DNA from: an uncultured Candidatus Neoarthromitus sp.
GTDB lineage: Bacteria > Bacillota > Clostridia > Clostridiales > Clostridiaceae
Direction of reading: 5' to 3'
NCBI GenBank assembly: GCA_937890765.1
Contig: CALADQ010000026.1
Span: forward strand, 170,279 to 234,278
DNA: 64,000 bases
Made by a program: the position numbers and the translations under genes. Shown here piece by piece: positions 27,996 to 37,487 of the stretch (positions are counted from its first letter, which is position 1; the number at the start of each line of letters is the position of its first letter). Under the pieces are notes generated by a model. The model saw only the letters and a list, made by a program, of their open reading frames with translations, was not told where the DNA came from and did no database searches.

Positions 27996-29309
27996 TTAAA
28001 TTAAATTGTTAAATATTCCTTTCAATATAGTCAAATTTTGTTCGTAACTGGTGTTCTCATGCGTTGATTGTTTTAAATATTCATTTATTTGTCCTATATA
28101 TTGAATTGCTTTGTCAATTTCAGGATTGCTTCCATGAACGTAAGCACCAATGTTTATTAAATCTTCTGCTTCTTGATAAACAGCTAACAAATTTCTCACA
28201 GTACCGGCTAACTCTTTATGTTCTTCTGAAACTATTTTTGCCATTAATCTGCTTACACTTTTCAAAACATCAATGGCAGGATAATGATTTTTTTGTGCCA
28301 AATCTCTGGATAAAACTATATGCCCATCCAAAATTCCCCTAACAGTATCTGCAATAGGTTCGCTCATATCATCACCATCAACAAGAACAGTATAAAAAGC
28401 AGTTATCGCTCCAGTTTCTGAAGGACCTGTTCTCTCTAAAAGTTTTGGTAATAAAGCAAAAACAGATGGAGTATAACCTTTAGTTGCTGGTGGCTCGCCA
28501 ATAGCAAGACCAACTTCACGTTGAGCCATAGCAAATCTTGTCACAGAATCCATCATCAAAATTACATTTTTTCCTTTTTCCCTAAAATATTCCGCAATAG
28601 CTGTTGTAACTAAAGAAGCTTTCAATCTAATAAGTGCTGGCTCATCTGAGGTCGCACAAACTATTATGGATTTTTTCAAACCTTCTTCGCCCAAATCATG
28701 ATATATAAATTCTTGAAGTTCTCTTCCACGTTCTCCAATTAATCCAATAACATTAATATCAGCTGAGGCATTTCTTGCAATCATTCCCATCAAAGTACTT
28801 TTTCCCACACCAGAACCTGCAAAAATTCCAACTCTTTGACCAACTCCACAAGTTAAAGTTCCATCAATAACTCTAACTCCAGTTTGTATTATTTCAGAAA
28901 TAGGTTTTCTATTAACAGCAACAGGAGGTCTATTTTCTATTGGAAAATCATCGAAATCTTTTGGAGGGTTTCCAATTTGCACACGCCCAAGTCCATCTAA
29001 AACACATCCAATTAATTCTTCAGAAATGTGAACAGAGAGAAGTTTTTTTGTTGCTATAACTTTGCTTCCAGTAGATATTCCTCTAACATCTCCAAAGGGC
29101 ATCAAAATACTTCTCTCTTGATTTATTCCAACAACTTCACATTCAATTGACTCTCCATAATCATTATATACATAGCAAATCTCACCAACAAATGGTATAA
29201 TTCCTTCAGCCTCAATCGTAAGACCAACAAGCCTTTTGACTCTTCCTTCTGCATAAATAGGTTCAATATTTTCTAGAGAATTTCTCATTCTTTTAAAATC
29301 TATGTACAT
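27996..29309 (-). CDS. fliI: flagellum-specific ATP synthase FliI
   Basis: 437-residue F1-beta-like ATPase. Walker A GSGVGKST near residue 167, Walker B VILMMDSVTRFA near 253, and GEPPATKGYTPSVFALLPKLLERTG near 277 mark the type III secretion ATPase subfamily. The N-terminal barrel includes GRVKRLVGLTIEAEG. It energises export of flagellar substrates at the cytoplasmic base, with FliH and FliJ. It lies between fliH (3-nt gap) and fliJ. Confidence 0.97.
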   Translation of the reverse strand: MYIDFKRMRNSLENIEPIYAEGRVKRLVGLTIEAEGIIPFVGEICYVYNDYGESIECEVVGINQERSILMPFGDVRGISTGSKVIATKKLLSVHISEELIGCVLDGLGRVQIGNPPKDFDDFPIENRPPVAVNRKPISEIIQTGVRVIDGTLTCGVGQRVGIFAGSGVGKSTLMGMIARNASADINVIGLIGERGRELQEFIYHDLGEEGLKKSIIVCATSDEPALIRLKASLVTTAIAEYFREKGKNVILMMDSVTRFAMAQREVGLAIGEPPATKGYTPSVFALLPKLLERTGPSETGAITAFYTVLVDGDDMSEPIADTVRGILDGHIVLSRDLAQKNHYPAIDVLKSVSRLMAKIVSEEHKELAGTVRNLLAVYQEAEDLINIGAYVHGSNPEIDKAIQYIGQINEYLKQSTHENTSYEQNLTILKGIFNNLI

Positions 29310-29312
29310 AAA

Positions 29313-30119
29313 TCAATTCTCCTCTTCACCAAAAATTATTTTTCGTAAAAGTTCAAGATTGCTTTCTATATTGTACTTTATAATTCCACCATTTCTTTCA
29401 ATAATAAATTCACCACGATTAATTTCCTTACTAATAACAACGTGAAAATCTCCAATTATTCCAGATTTAAGTTTCCACTTACTAACTTCTTCGACCAAAT
29501 GTTTATAATTAAACTCACTGCACTTTATAAGAACGGGCAATCTATCTTTTATATTTTTAATTGAATCATAAATTATATCATTCAAAATTTTTTCATCATT
29601 CAATTGACGTTTTATAATTTTTGAAACCATAGAAAACATAAGTTCTTTAATTTCATTTTCTTTTGCCATTATGTATTCAGCTGATTCCATTTTAGCATTT
29701 TCATAAAATTGCATTGCATTACTTAAAAGTTCATCTTTCTTACTTTCTATTTCCGCAATAGATTTTGCCTTTCCCTCTTCAAAGCCTTCTTTATATCCTT
29801 GAACTTTACTTGCAACTTTTTGTCGCACGATTTCTATTTGTGCATTTTCCAAAGATTCATTTAAAATTTTAGCTGCTTCCTTCTTAGCTCTTTGAATTAA
29901 CATTTCACCAATTTTTTTAAATTTTAAAATCTCTTCACGCCTAACTCTAAATTTTTTCGTCCTTATTTGCCTCATCAAAGCATCTTTACTATTTATCTCT
30001 CTTGAAATATTATTTTGTGAACTATAAGCATTGTATATGTTAGGGCTTATTATAGTTTTTTTATCACTCGAACCTTTTGGGCCATTTCGAATTATATTTT
30101 TGTTATTGTATAATGCCAT
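29313..30119 (-). CDS. fliH: flagellar assembly protein FliH
   Basis: About 268 residues. A disordered N-terminus (to about 50) is followed by a long coiled coil (RREEILKFKKIGEMLIQRAKKEAAKILNES), the GYKEGFEEGKA glycine-spaced segment near residue 110, and a C-terminal FliH/VatE domain ending LLRKIIFGEEEN. FliH anchors and regulates FliI. Starts at 30128 (GTG), 30122 and 30119 are in frame; ATG 30119 has the best distance from GAGGTG. It overlaps fliG by 17 nt. Confidence 0.9.
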   Translation of the reverse strand: MALYNNKNIIRNGPKGSSDKKTIISPNIYNAYSSQNNISREINSKDALMRQIRTKKFRVRREEILKFKKIGEMLIQRAKKEAAKILNESLENAQIEIVRQKVASKVQGYKEGFEEGKAKSIAEIESKKDELLSNAMQFYENAKMESAEYIMAKENEIKELMFSMVSKIIKRQLNDEKILNDIIYDSIKNIKDRLPVLIKCSEFNYKHLVEEVSKWKLKSGIIGDFHVVISKEINRGEFIIERNGGIIKYNIESNLELLRKIIFGEEEN

Positions 30120-31110
30120 CATCTCCACCTCTTACAATGATTATTTCTCCTTGCTCATCAAGTTTTCTAATCATTCCAACTATTTGTTGTTGAGCTTTTT
30201 CTACATCAGATAATTTAACTGGACCCATGTATTCAATTTCTTCACGAACATTATCTGCAGCTCCTTTTGACAAATTACTATAAATAAGTTCTTTAACGGA
30301 ATCACTACTTCCCTTGAGAGCTAATGCCAAATCTTTTTGATCAACATTTCTCAAAACTTTTTGTATATCGAAAGAAGTGAGCGTAACAATATCTTCAAAT
30401 ACAAACATAGATGCTCTTAATCTTTCTGCAAGTTCTTTATCTTGATTTTCAAGTCCACTAGTAATATTTCTTTCTGTGTTTCTGTCAACTCTGTTTAACA
30501 TATCAACTAAAGATTCAAGTCCACCTATTACTGTAGACTCAGGCTTAACAAAATTCGATAATTTATATTCTAAAACTCTTTCAACTTCCTTAACCGCATA
30601 AGGTGAAGTGTTTCTTATAGTAGCAACTCTATATGCAACATCATTTTGCAAATAATCAGGCAACCAACTTAAAATTTGTGCCGCTTTGTCAGGTTGTAAG
30701 TAACACAAAACCAAAGCAATAGTCTGAGGATGCTCATCAATTATTATATTTAGCAATTGACTTGGGTCTGCTTTTCTTGCAATTGTAAAAGGTCTATATA
30801 TATCTGTTGCTTCCTTTATTTTATCTAAAATCTCAATAGCTTTATCACTACCGAGAGCTTTACTCAATATATTTTTAGCGTATTCAAAACCACCTTCTAG
30901 CAAAAATTCTTTCGCTTTGTTCATTTCTATAAACTCGTGCAGAATATCTTTTCGCTCTTCAACAGTAACGGAGTTTATGGTGGCTATTTCAAATGAAATT
31001 TTATTTACTTCTTCTTCGTTCAAATACTTCATTATCTCAGCAGCAATCTCTGAACCTAAAGTTATAAGCAAAATCGCCGTCTTTTGAACGCCAGAAATCT
31101 TTCTTTTCAA
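30103..31110 (-). CDS. fliG: flagellar motor switch protein FliG
   Basis: 335 residues. The N-terminal domain (KTAILLITLGSEIAAEIMKYL) normally binds the C-terminus of FliF. The middle domain has HPQTIALVLCYLQPDKAAQILSWLP near 130-155, including the EHPQ motif (here DEHPQ). The C-terminal torque domain (VFEDIVTLTSFDIQKVLRNVD, LKGSSDSVKELIYSNLSKGAA) carries the charged residues that face the stator. The start is TTG with SD AGGAGGG 8 nt upstream. fliE and fliF, which usually precede it, are absent; the preceding 120 bp hold a terminator. Confidence 0.96.
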   Translation of the reverse strand: MKRKISGVQKTAILLITLGSEIAAEIMKYLNEEEVNKISFEIATINSVTVEERKDILHEFIEMNKAKEFLLEGGFEYAKNILSKALGSDKAIEILDKIKEATDIYRPFTIARKADPSQLLNIIIDEHPQTIALVLCYLQPDKAAQILSWLPDYLQNDVAYRVATIRNTSPYAVKEVERVLEYKLSNFVKPESTVIGGLESLVDMLNRVDRNTERNITSGLENQDKELAERLRASMFVFEDIVTLTSFDIQKVLRNVDQKDLALALKGSSDSVKELIYSNLSKGAADNVREEIEYMGPVKLSDVEKAQQQIVGMIRKLDEQGEIIIVRGGDDGIIQ

Positions 31111-31177
31111 TAAGCAACCCTCCTATGTAATATTATTTTGTGTAAAATTTATATTTTTAAGCGTGCTTAAACAATAA

Positions 31178-31221
31178 AAAACTTCTAACACGACATTTTT
31201 ATTTTTCGTATAAGAAGTTTT
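31178..31221 (-). terminator. terminator after flgC
   Basis: AAAACTTCTTATACGA and TCGTGTTAGAAGTTTT (minus reading) form a long stem with a 12-nt loop, one mismatch and one G-U, followed by TTTTTTATT. It ends the flagellin-like/flgB/flgC transcript before fliG. A second small palindrome (TTTAAGCACGCTTAAA, 31157-31172) lies between it and fliG. Confidence 0.8.
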
Positions 31222-31230
31222 ACATAAATA

Positions 31231-31653
31231 TTATCGTCCAATTTCGAGGGCTTTCATAAACATTTGTTTGTTTGCATTAAAAGTATCCGCATTAGATTCG
31301 TAAGCTCTAGTTGCAATTATCATATCTGCCATTTCTGTTAAAATGTTTACGTTACTTCCTTCTACAAACCCATCTCCATTAGCATTTGGATGAGTAGGAT
31401 CATAAATCATTTTCAAAGGTGACTCATCTTCTCTAATTGCACCTATTTTAACACCCTTGAATTTTTGAATTCCGCGCATCGAATTATCCATATGTTGTTC
31501 AAACATAGCAACTTTTCTTTTATATGCCTCTGAGTTGTCGGTTTTGATAGAATTGTAATTGGCAATATTTGATGATATTAAATCCATTCTCATCCTTTCA
31601 GCAGCAAGACCACTTGCACTAATTCTCATTGCACGAAAAGCATTGTTTAACAT
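31231..31653 (-). CDS. flgC: flagellar basal-body rod protein FlgC
   Basis: 140 residues. The N-terminal rod motif (AFRAMRISASGLAAERMRMDLISSNIANYNS) and C-terminal VNILTEMADMIIATRAYESNADTFNANKQMFMKALEIGR are standard for FlgC. It forms the proximal rod with FlgB, FlgF and FliE. It follows flgB by 21 nt and is followed by a terminator instead of fliE. Confidence 0.96.
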   Translation of the reverse strand: MLNNAFRAMRISASGLAAERMRMDLISSNIANYNSIKTDNSEAYKRKVAMFEQHMDNSMRGIQKFKGVKIGAIREDESPLKMIYDPTHPNANGDGFVEGSNVNILTEMADMIIATRAYESNADTFNANKQMFMKALEIGR

Positions 31654-31674
31654 TTAATACACCTCGCTTGCAGA

Positions 31675-32040
31675 TTATCTTCCACTTGTTAAAACTGTAG
31701 AATACAATTGAAATTTATTGTTAATCGCAGCAATCAAAGCATTATACATTAAAGTATTAGCTGCTTGATTTGCTTTTTCAATATCTAAATCCACGTTGTT
31801 GCCATCACTTCTCATAGTCGTTCCTCTATCTTGAACAATTTTATAATTATAATTGTTCATTGGAATATGTTTTTCATGAGTAACTTTAAAAATTTGTGGC
31901 CTAACATTTGAATTCAAATAACTTTCAAAGTTAACATCATATCGTTTGAAATTTTTAGTATCTATGTTAGCAAGATTGTTTGAAATTATATCTCTTCTCA
32001 CAGAAGAAACATCAAGGGCTGTTCTCAATAAATCATACAC
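31675..32040 (-). CDS. flgB: flagellar basal-body rod protein FlgB
   Basis: 121 residues: LLRTALDVSSVRRDIISNNLANIDTKNFKRYDVNFE, then GTTMRSDGNNVDLDIEKANQAANTLMYNALIAAINNKF, both FlgB signatures. Proximal rod subunit. It lies 23 nt after the flagellin-like gene and directly before flgC. Confidence 0.96.
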   Translation of the reverse strand: MYDLLRTALDVSSVRRDIISNNLANIDTKNFKRYDVNFESYLNSNVRPQIFKVTHEKHIPMNNYNYKIVQDRGTTMRSDGNNVDLDIEKANQAANTLMYNALIAAINNKFQLYSTVLTSGR

Positions 32041-32063
32041 ACTAACACCACCTAAAACAAAAT

Positions 32064-32906
32064 CTATTTATATAATTTTCCTAAAATATTTACTATATCA
32101 CTTGGAAAATAAATTGTCTTACTCATATTTTTTATATTTGCTTCGCTTAATATAAGCGTTTTTGTAAAGTCCATCATCTCCAACGCAACATCTGCATCTT
32201 CCAATTTACTTTTTGAGCCTACCAAAACATCTTCCAAAGATTTTGAATGAGTAACTTTGGATTCCACAGTGTTACCTATAGAACCTAATTTTGTTCTAGC
32301 ATTTATAACTTGTTTAGACGCCTCATCAATTTTATCTAAAACAGAATCAGTATCCATATTTACCAAATCAAGTCCCTCAATTCCTAAACCTTCAGTTGTC
32401 AAATTGTAAACTGGAATGTTCGTAAATTCTCCTGGCGCCCCTGAAGTAAGAGTTTTAACTACGCCTGGATTATTATTGTCATTAATGTTTTCATCTCCCA
32501 AAACATTTAATCCATTGAAGGAGAAATTTTTAACTTCATAATCAATTCCATCTAACAACGACTCAATTTCATTTTGCACAATATTTTTTTCAGTTTCTTG
32601 CAAAGTTCCATTGCCCATTCCTACAGCTAGCTCTCTAATTCGTGTAAGCCTTTCGTTGATTGTTCCCATTACGCTATCAGCAGATTGTATCATGCTAATA
32701 GTATCTTGCGAATTTCTACTTGAAGCTTGGTGTCCACGAATTTCTCTTTCGAGATTTCCCAAACTCGAAATACGATTTGGGTTGTCCTTTGAAGAATTAA
32801 TCTTCTTACCTGTAGAAATGTTATTTATGCTCTTAGAATGTTCAGAAATATTTTTTTTATACACCCTTAAAGTTTTTAACGCATTTGAATTAAACGATAA
32901 CTTCAT
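32064..32906 (-). CDS. flagellin-family protein (short flagellin or FlgL-like)
   Basis: 280 residues with both conserved flagellin ends. The N-terminal D0/D1 region has ISTGKKINSSKDNPNRISS and INERLTRIRELAVGMGNGTLQ near residues 86-106; the C-terminal D1/D0 region has SKLEDADVALEMMDFTKTLILSEANIKNMSKTIY. The central domain is short (about 90 residues). Flagellin N- and C-termini also occur in the hook-filament junction protein FlgL; the DADVALEMM pattern favours flagellin. It is a secreted structural protein that uses the type III system and is not the usual highly expressed long filament gene. It is next to flgB, as a flagellin-family gene is in some clostridia. The RIRELAV segment is the region TLR5 recognises in other flagellins. 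Confidence 0.8.
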   Translation of the reverse strand: MKLSFNSNALKTLRVYKKNISEHSKSINNISTGKKINSSKDNPNRISSLGNLEREIRGHQASSRNSQDTISMIQSADSVMGTINERLTRIRELAVGMGNGTLQETEKNIVQNEIESLLDGIDYEVKNFSFNGLNVLGDENINDNNNPGVVKTLTSGAPGEFTNIPVYNLTTEGLGIEGLDLVNMDTDSVLDKIDEASKQVINARTKLGSIGNTVESKVTHSKSLEDVLVGSKSKLEDADVALEMMDFTKTLILSEANIKNMSKTIYFPSDIVNILGKLYK

Positions 32907-32923
32907 ATAAAACTCCCAACTAC

Positions 32924-33277
32924 TTAAAAAGTTTTGAGCTCTAACTTAACTTTCCATTTACACAAAATATATTTAATTTCATATTTTAAAATTTCTGCGC
33001 ACAAATCATAATCAAGCGAATGAAAAGCTTCACCAAAACTTTCAAGTGCAAATTTCAAATCATTTTCATCTGAAAATATTTTTTCATTTAAAAATTTATT
33101 ATCATGTATAAATTTAATCAGCATTTCAAATTTCTCGCCAAAATCTTTAACGAAAGTTTTTGTCAATTCAACATTTTCATTTTTAGAAAGTTGATTATAA
33201 ACTTTGTCTAAAAAACCCAAAAGATGAACTATATATTCATCACATTGTTCTATACTTTTTATATTTAAATTTATCAT
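32924..33277 (-). CDS. small helical protein of unknown function upstream of the flagellin-like gene
   Basis: I do not recognise this 117-residue protein. It is predicted mostly helical (YIVHLLGFLDKVYNQLSKNENVELTKTFVKDFGEKFEMLIKF...), with no signal peptide or membrane segment. Size, helicity and its place 17 nt upstream of the flagellin-like gene would fit an export chaperone (FliS or FlgN role), but I see no FliS or FlgN motif, so that is a guess. It is the first gene of the flagellin-like/flgB/flgC transcript. The 184-bp gap upstream (33278-33461) is AT-rich; I found no clear sigma-D or sigma-A promoter in it. Confidence 0.6.
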   Translation of the reverse strand: MINLNIKSIEQCDEYIVHLLGFLDKVYNQLSKNENVELTKTFVKDFGEKFEMLIKFIHDNKFLNEKIFSDENDLKFALESFGEAFHSLDYDLCAEILKYEIKYILCKWKVKLELKTF

Positions 33278-33461
33278 AATAAATTTTTCTCCTAATTATA
33301 ATATGTTCAATTTTAATAGTAATTATTTCGTTATTATTCGAAAAAAGATTATATAAATAATTTTCCAAAAAAATTTTATACAATTTTACGATTTAAATAT
33401 ATTAAATTGGGACTTGGTGTATTAAAATATCATAGAAAAAATTTTTTGGAAGGAAGATTTT

Positions 33462-34862
33462 ATGGAAAATAATTTTCTAAGCAAATTTTTAATGATAAGT
33501 TCTTTTAATACTCTCATTTGGATTTTTATTTTAATCGCAATTTTTATTTTTATGTTTATGATTAAAAAGAAACAGATTAGTTTCTCAAATAGAATGTTAA
33601 TTGGAACAGGTGTAGGAATTTTGTTAGGACTTTCAATACAATTTATTTCAAAATTTCCTGAAAATCCTACTCAAGTAACTTGGATAAACGAATCCACAAA
33701 ATGGTTTTCGCTTTTTGGAAATGGTTTTATTGATTTAATACGAATGCTTGTTATTCCTCTCATAGTTGTTTCAATTATCCACATTATAATTAACATGAAG
33801 CAATATACAAAAATAAAACAACTTACAATTTACACAATCGTAACTCTCTTCGCTACAGTTATAATTTCAGCATTTGTCGGAATAGCCGTAGCATATTTGT
33901 TTAAATTAGGCGTGAACTCAAACGCTCCAATCGAAATCTCAAAAGCAAACGAAATAAAATCTCTTGTCGATATAATAAGAAACTTAATACCAAAAAATCC
34001 AATTGAAGCAATGTCAAAGTCAAATGTAATTGCCGTTGTTATTTTTTCAATATTTGTTGGCGTTGGTGCGAAAAAAATGTCAAAGCCATTTGCAAAAACT
34101 ATGGAAAGTTTTTCAAATTTAATTGAAGCTCTCCACAAAATTATAATCAGCATAACTATGACTGTAATAAATCTTATGCCTTATGCTGTCGTTCCTCTTC
34201 TTGCAAACACAATAGCACAAAAAGGAATAAAATCAATTTTAGATGTTATATTGTTCATCATTGCTTTATACATTTCTGTGATTATAGTATTTATCATTCA
34301 CCTATTACTTCTAGCTCTATTTAAGTACAACCCTATAACATATATTAAAAAAAGTTTTCCTCTTCTTTTGCTAGCGTTCACTTCAAGATCAAGTCTTGGT
34401 TGCATTCCAATGACTTTAGAAACTTTGGAATCTTTGGGAGGAAACAAATCAACTTCAACGTTTGTTGCAAGCTTGGGAGCTACAACTGGAATGAACGGAT
34501 GTGCTGGCGTATTTCCAGGAATGATTGTTATAATGATTGCAAACATGACAGGGACGCAAATCAATCTGAGCTTTTTAGTAATGTCGTTGTTAGTAATTAC
34601 AATAAGTTCAATTGGGATTGCTGGAGTTCCTGGAACTTCAACAACAAGTGCTTCAATAAATCTTTCTGCAGTTGGACTCGGACAATATTTTGATTTAACA
34701 AGTCCAATTTTAGCAATCGATCCGCTTCTTGATATGGCAAGGACAATGCTAAATGTAAATGGAGTTACCGTCACATCACTTATTGTCGACAAAAAATTAA
34801 ATCAAATCGATATGAATAAATTTAACGATATGAATTTAAAAATTGACAATTCGTTTATATAA
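33462..34862 (+). CDS. sodium:dicarboxylate symporter family transporter (TcyP-like cystine symporter), copy 1
   Basis: 466 residues with about nine hydrophobic segments of the DAACS family. The N-terminal half (ISFSNRMLIGTGVGILLGLSIQ, FGNGFIDLIRMLVIPLIVVSII) matches the TcyP/YhcL cystine branch more than GltP. Conserved loops FTSRSSLGCIPMTLETLE and AGVPGTSTTSASINLSAVG form the re-entrant substrate/Na sites. It likely imports cystine or a dicarboxylic amino acid in symport with sodium or protons. It is monocistronic, with SD GGAAGGA and a terminator after. It is clearly paralogous to the gene at 57217-58608, with a 40-nt identical block at 33707-33746. Confidence 0.85.
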   Translation: MENNFLSKFLMISSFNTLIWIFILIAIFIFMFMIKKKQISFSNRMLIGTGVGILLGLSIQFISKFPENPTQVTWINESTKWFSLFGNGFIDLIRMLVIPLIVVSIIHIIINMKQYTKIKQLTIYTIVTLFATVIISAFVGIAVAYLFKLGVNSNAPIEISKANEIKSLVDIIRNLIPKNPIEAMSKSNVIAVVIFSIFVGVGAKKMSKPFAKTMESFSNLIEALHKIIISITMTVINLMPYAVVPLLANTIAQKGIKSILDVILFIIALYISVIIVFIIHLLLLALFKYNPITYIKKSFPLLLLAFTSRSSLGCIPMTLETLESLGGNKSTSTFVASLGATTGMNGCAGVFPGMIVIMIANMTGTQINLSFLVMSLLVITISSIGIAGVPGTSTTSASINLSAVGLGQYFDLTSPILAIDPLLDMARTMLNVNGVTVTSLIVDKKLNQIDMNKFNDMNLKIDNSFI

Positions 34863-34866
34863 AAAC

Positions 34867-34897
34867 AAAAGACAGAACAAAATTTGTTCCGTCTTTT
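34867..34897. terminator. bidirectional terminator, symporter copy 1 / aldolase gene
   Basis: AAAAGACAGAACAAA and TTTGTTCCGTCTTTT pair with one mismatch; U-runs on both strands serve the two convergent genes. Confidence 0.85.
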
Positions 34898-34900
34898 TTA

Positions 34901-35758
<858 letters not shown>

Positions 35759-35791
35759 TCAAAACATCTCCCAAACTTTTATATTTTAATT

Positions 35792-36229
35792 CTATATTCC
35801 GAAATCATCTTGAAAATCATCGTCATCATCTTGTTCAATCATTATAAATGGTTTGATAGCTCTCTTTCCTGACTCAACAGCAAAATTTAATAATTCATCT
35901 ACCGACATTTCATCTCTCGTCAAAATAACTTCAAGCAACATTCCCAAATTCGTACCCGAAATCACACGAATATTTTTTTCCTTAAATAAACCATTCCCCA
36001 AAGTAACAGCTGTTTTAAAAGGCGAACCTCCAGCTAAATCACACAAAATTATTATGTCATTTTCAAAATTATTTATAGCAATTGTCATCTTTTCTTCCAG
36101 TGTTTTAGTATTATCATTTTGCGTGAAATCAATTCCAATAACATTTTCTTGTTTTCCCGCAATTAAATCTACGGAACTTATTAGTCCCGAAGCAAAATTT
36201 CCATGCCCAGTCAATATAATACCTATCAT
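35792..36229 (-). CDS. agaF: PTS EIIA component, mannose family (AgaF-like)
   Basis: 145 residues. GIILTGHGNFASGLISS carries the phosphorylatable His near residue 9, and ILCDLAGGSPFKTA is the second EIIA-man motif. The tail is acidic (QDDDDDFQDDFGI). It takes phosphate from HPr and passes it to the mannose-type EIIB in the cytosol. It lies between agaS (12-nt gap) and kbaY. It is the only EIIA in the window, so it may also serve the gfr-type PTS at 52-54 kb. Confidence 0.93.
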   Translation of the reverse strand: MIGIILTGHGNFASGLISSVDLIAGKQENVIGIDFTQNDNTKTLEEKMTIAINNFENDIIILCDLAGGSPFKTAVTLGNGLFKEKNIRVISGTNLGMLLEVILTRDEMSVDELLNFAVESGKRAIKPFIMIEQDDDDDFQDDFGI

Positions 36230-36241
36230 TATTTATTCTCC

Positions 36242-37408
36242 TTAATTTTTAAAATATTTATGAATCGTTACGCCCTTTACAACTCTGTTAACTGTTCCAT
36301 CTGGTCGCGGATTGTCTGGTGAAATTCCCAAACTAATTGAATTTAATAATCCAAAAATTTGTCCAAACAAAATATAATTAAAAATTGTATAAATCTCTGG
36401 TACATTTTCACCATTTATTTCAATATATTTGTCCACAATATTTTTTAAAGTTTCATTCTTAGTGTAACTTATTACAGCTAATTTATGATTTCCAAAATCA
36501 CCACTTATTTCACGAATAAGATCTACATCATATAAATTAGTGTAATCATTAATTGAATTCATACAAATAATTAAAGTATTGTCATTTGTTATTGACTTTG
36601 GCCCATGCCTAAATCCCAAAATAGATTCACAAACGCTAACAATTTTCCCGCTCGTCAATTCTAAATTTTTAAGAGCCATTTCTTGTGCAAGCCCTTTGAA
36701 AATTCCAGAACCTAGATAAACAACTCTTTCACATTTTAAATCAACTAACTCTTGAACATCTCTCCAACTTTCTTCTATTATATAGTTAGATTTTTCAACG
36801 ACAATATCCAAATATTTTTTATGCTCTTGCAAATCATTAATATTGAAAATCAATAATGAAGCAACGAGCATACACGTAAACGAACTTGTCATTGCAAAAC
36901 TTTTATCATTTGAAAGTTCAGGCATCAAAAGACAAAGAGCATTATCCATTGAATTTGCTTTTTTAAAAAGTTCGCCTTCATCATTACAAGTAATTACAAT
37001 GTGATTTATATTTTTAACATTTTCCTGAAACAAATCAAAAGCCCCAACACTCTCAGGACTATTTCCTGAACGAGCGTAAGAAATTAAAATTGTTGGAATG
37101 TCCTCTTGCAAAAAATCTTGAGGATTTGAAACAATGTCAGTAGTCGCTATTGATTCAACGCACAGACCTAATTTCTTTCGTAAATATAAATAAATTACAT
37201 CCCCAATATACGCAGACGTCCCAGCTCCAGTTAAAATTACCCTACACTCTTTTTTCAAAAATTTTTTCAGAAATATTTCCACATCTTGTTTCCTGTCAAA
37301 AATAATTTTAAAAGTTTCTTCCCAAAGTTTAGGTTGATGTTTTATTTCATTAGAAGTATGAATCGCACCTAAAGAATTAATTTTCTCATTGTCCATCCCA
37401 AAAATCAT
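36242..37408 (-). CDS. agaS: AgaS-type galactosamine-6-phosphate deaminase/isomerase (SIS domains)
   Basis: About 388 residues. Two SIS domains: VILTGAGTSAYIGDVI near 60-75 with LISYARSGNSPESVGA near 108, and YLGSGIFKGLAQEMALKNLELTSGKI near 225 with FRHGPKSITN. Colinear similarity to E. coli AgaS is strong through the conserved NRVVKGVTIH end. AgaS deaminates and isomerises galactosamine-6-phosphate to tagatose-6-phosphate. ATG at 37408 has SD GGAAGGGG 9 nt upstream; the TTG at 37426 does not. A hairpin lies in the 79-nt gap between the IID gene and agaS. Confidence 0.92.
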   Translation of the reverse strand: MIFGMDNEKINSLGAIHTSNEIKHQPKLWEETFKIIFDRKQDVEIFLKKFLKKECRVILTGAGTSAYIGDVIYLYLRKKLGLCVESIATTDIVSNPQDFLQEDIPTILISYARSGNSPESVGAFDLFQENVKNINHIVITCNDEGELFKKANSMDNALCLLMPELSNDKSFAMTSSFTCMLVASLLIFNINDLQEHKKYLDIVVEKSNYIIEESWRDVQELVDLKCERVVYLGSGIFKGLAQEMALKNLELTSGKIVSVCESILGFRHGPKSITNDNTLIICMNSINDYTNLYDVDLIREISGDFGNHKLAVISYTKNETLKNIVDKYIEINGENVPEIYTIFNYILFGQIFGLLNSISLGISPDNPRPDGTVNRVVKGVTIHKYFKN

Positions 37409-37444
37409 TTTCAAAGCCCCTTCCAATATTAAATAAAAATTTAA

Positions 37445-37477
37445 GACTTATCCCTAAAAAAATTTTAGTTATAAGTC
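37445..37477 (-). other. intercistronic hairpin between the aga IID gene and agaS
   Basis: GACTTAT / ATAAGTC with a second CTAAAA / TTTTAG pairing inside. The downstream U-run is weak, so it may protect or process the mRNA and set the transporter:enzyme ratio. Confidence 0.5.
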
Positions 37478-37487
37478 AATAAATTTT

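Noticed and set aside
34298..34792. 164-codon minus-strand frame inside symporter copy 1
   Set aside because: A shadow of a long membrane-protein gene on the other strand; copy 2 shows a similar antisense frame, as expected from shared codon pattern.
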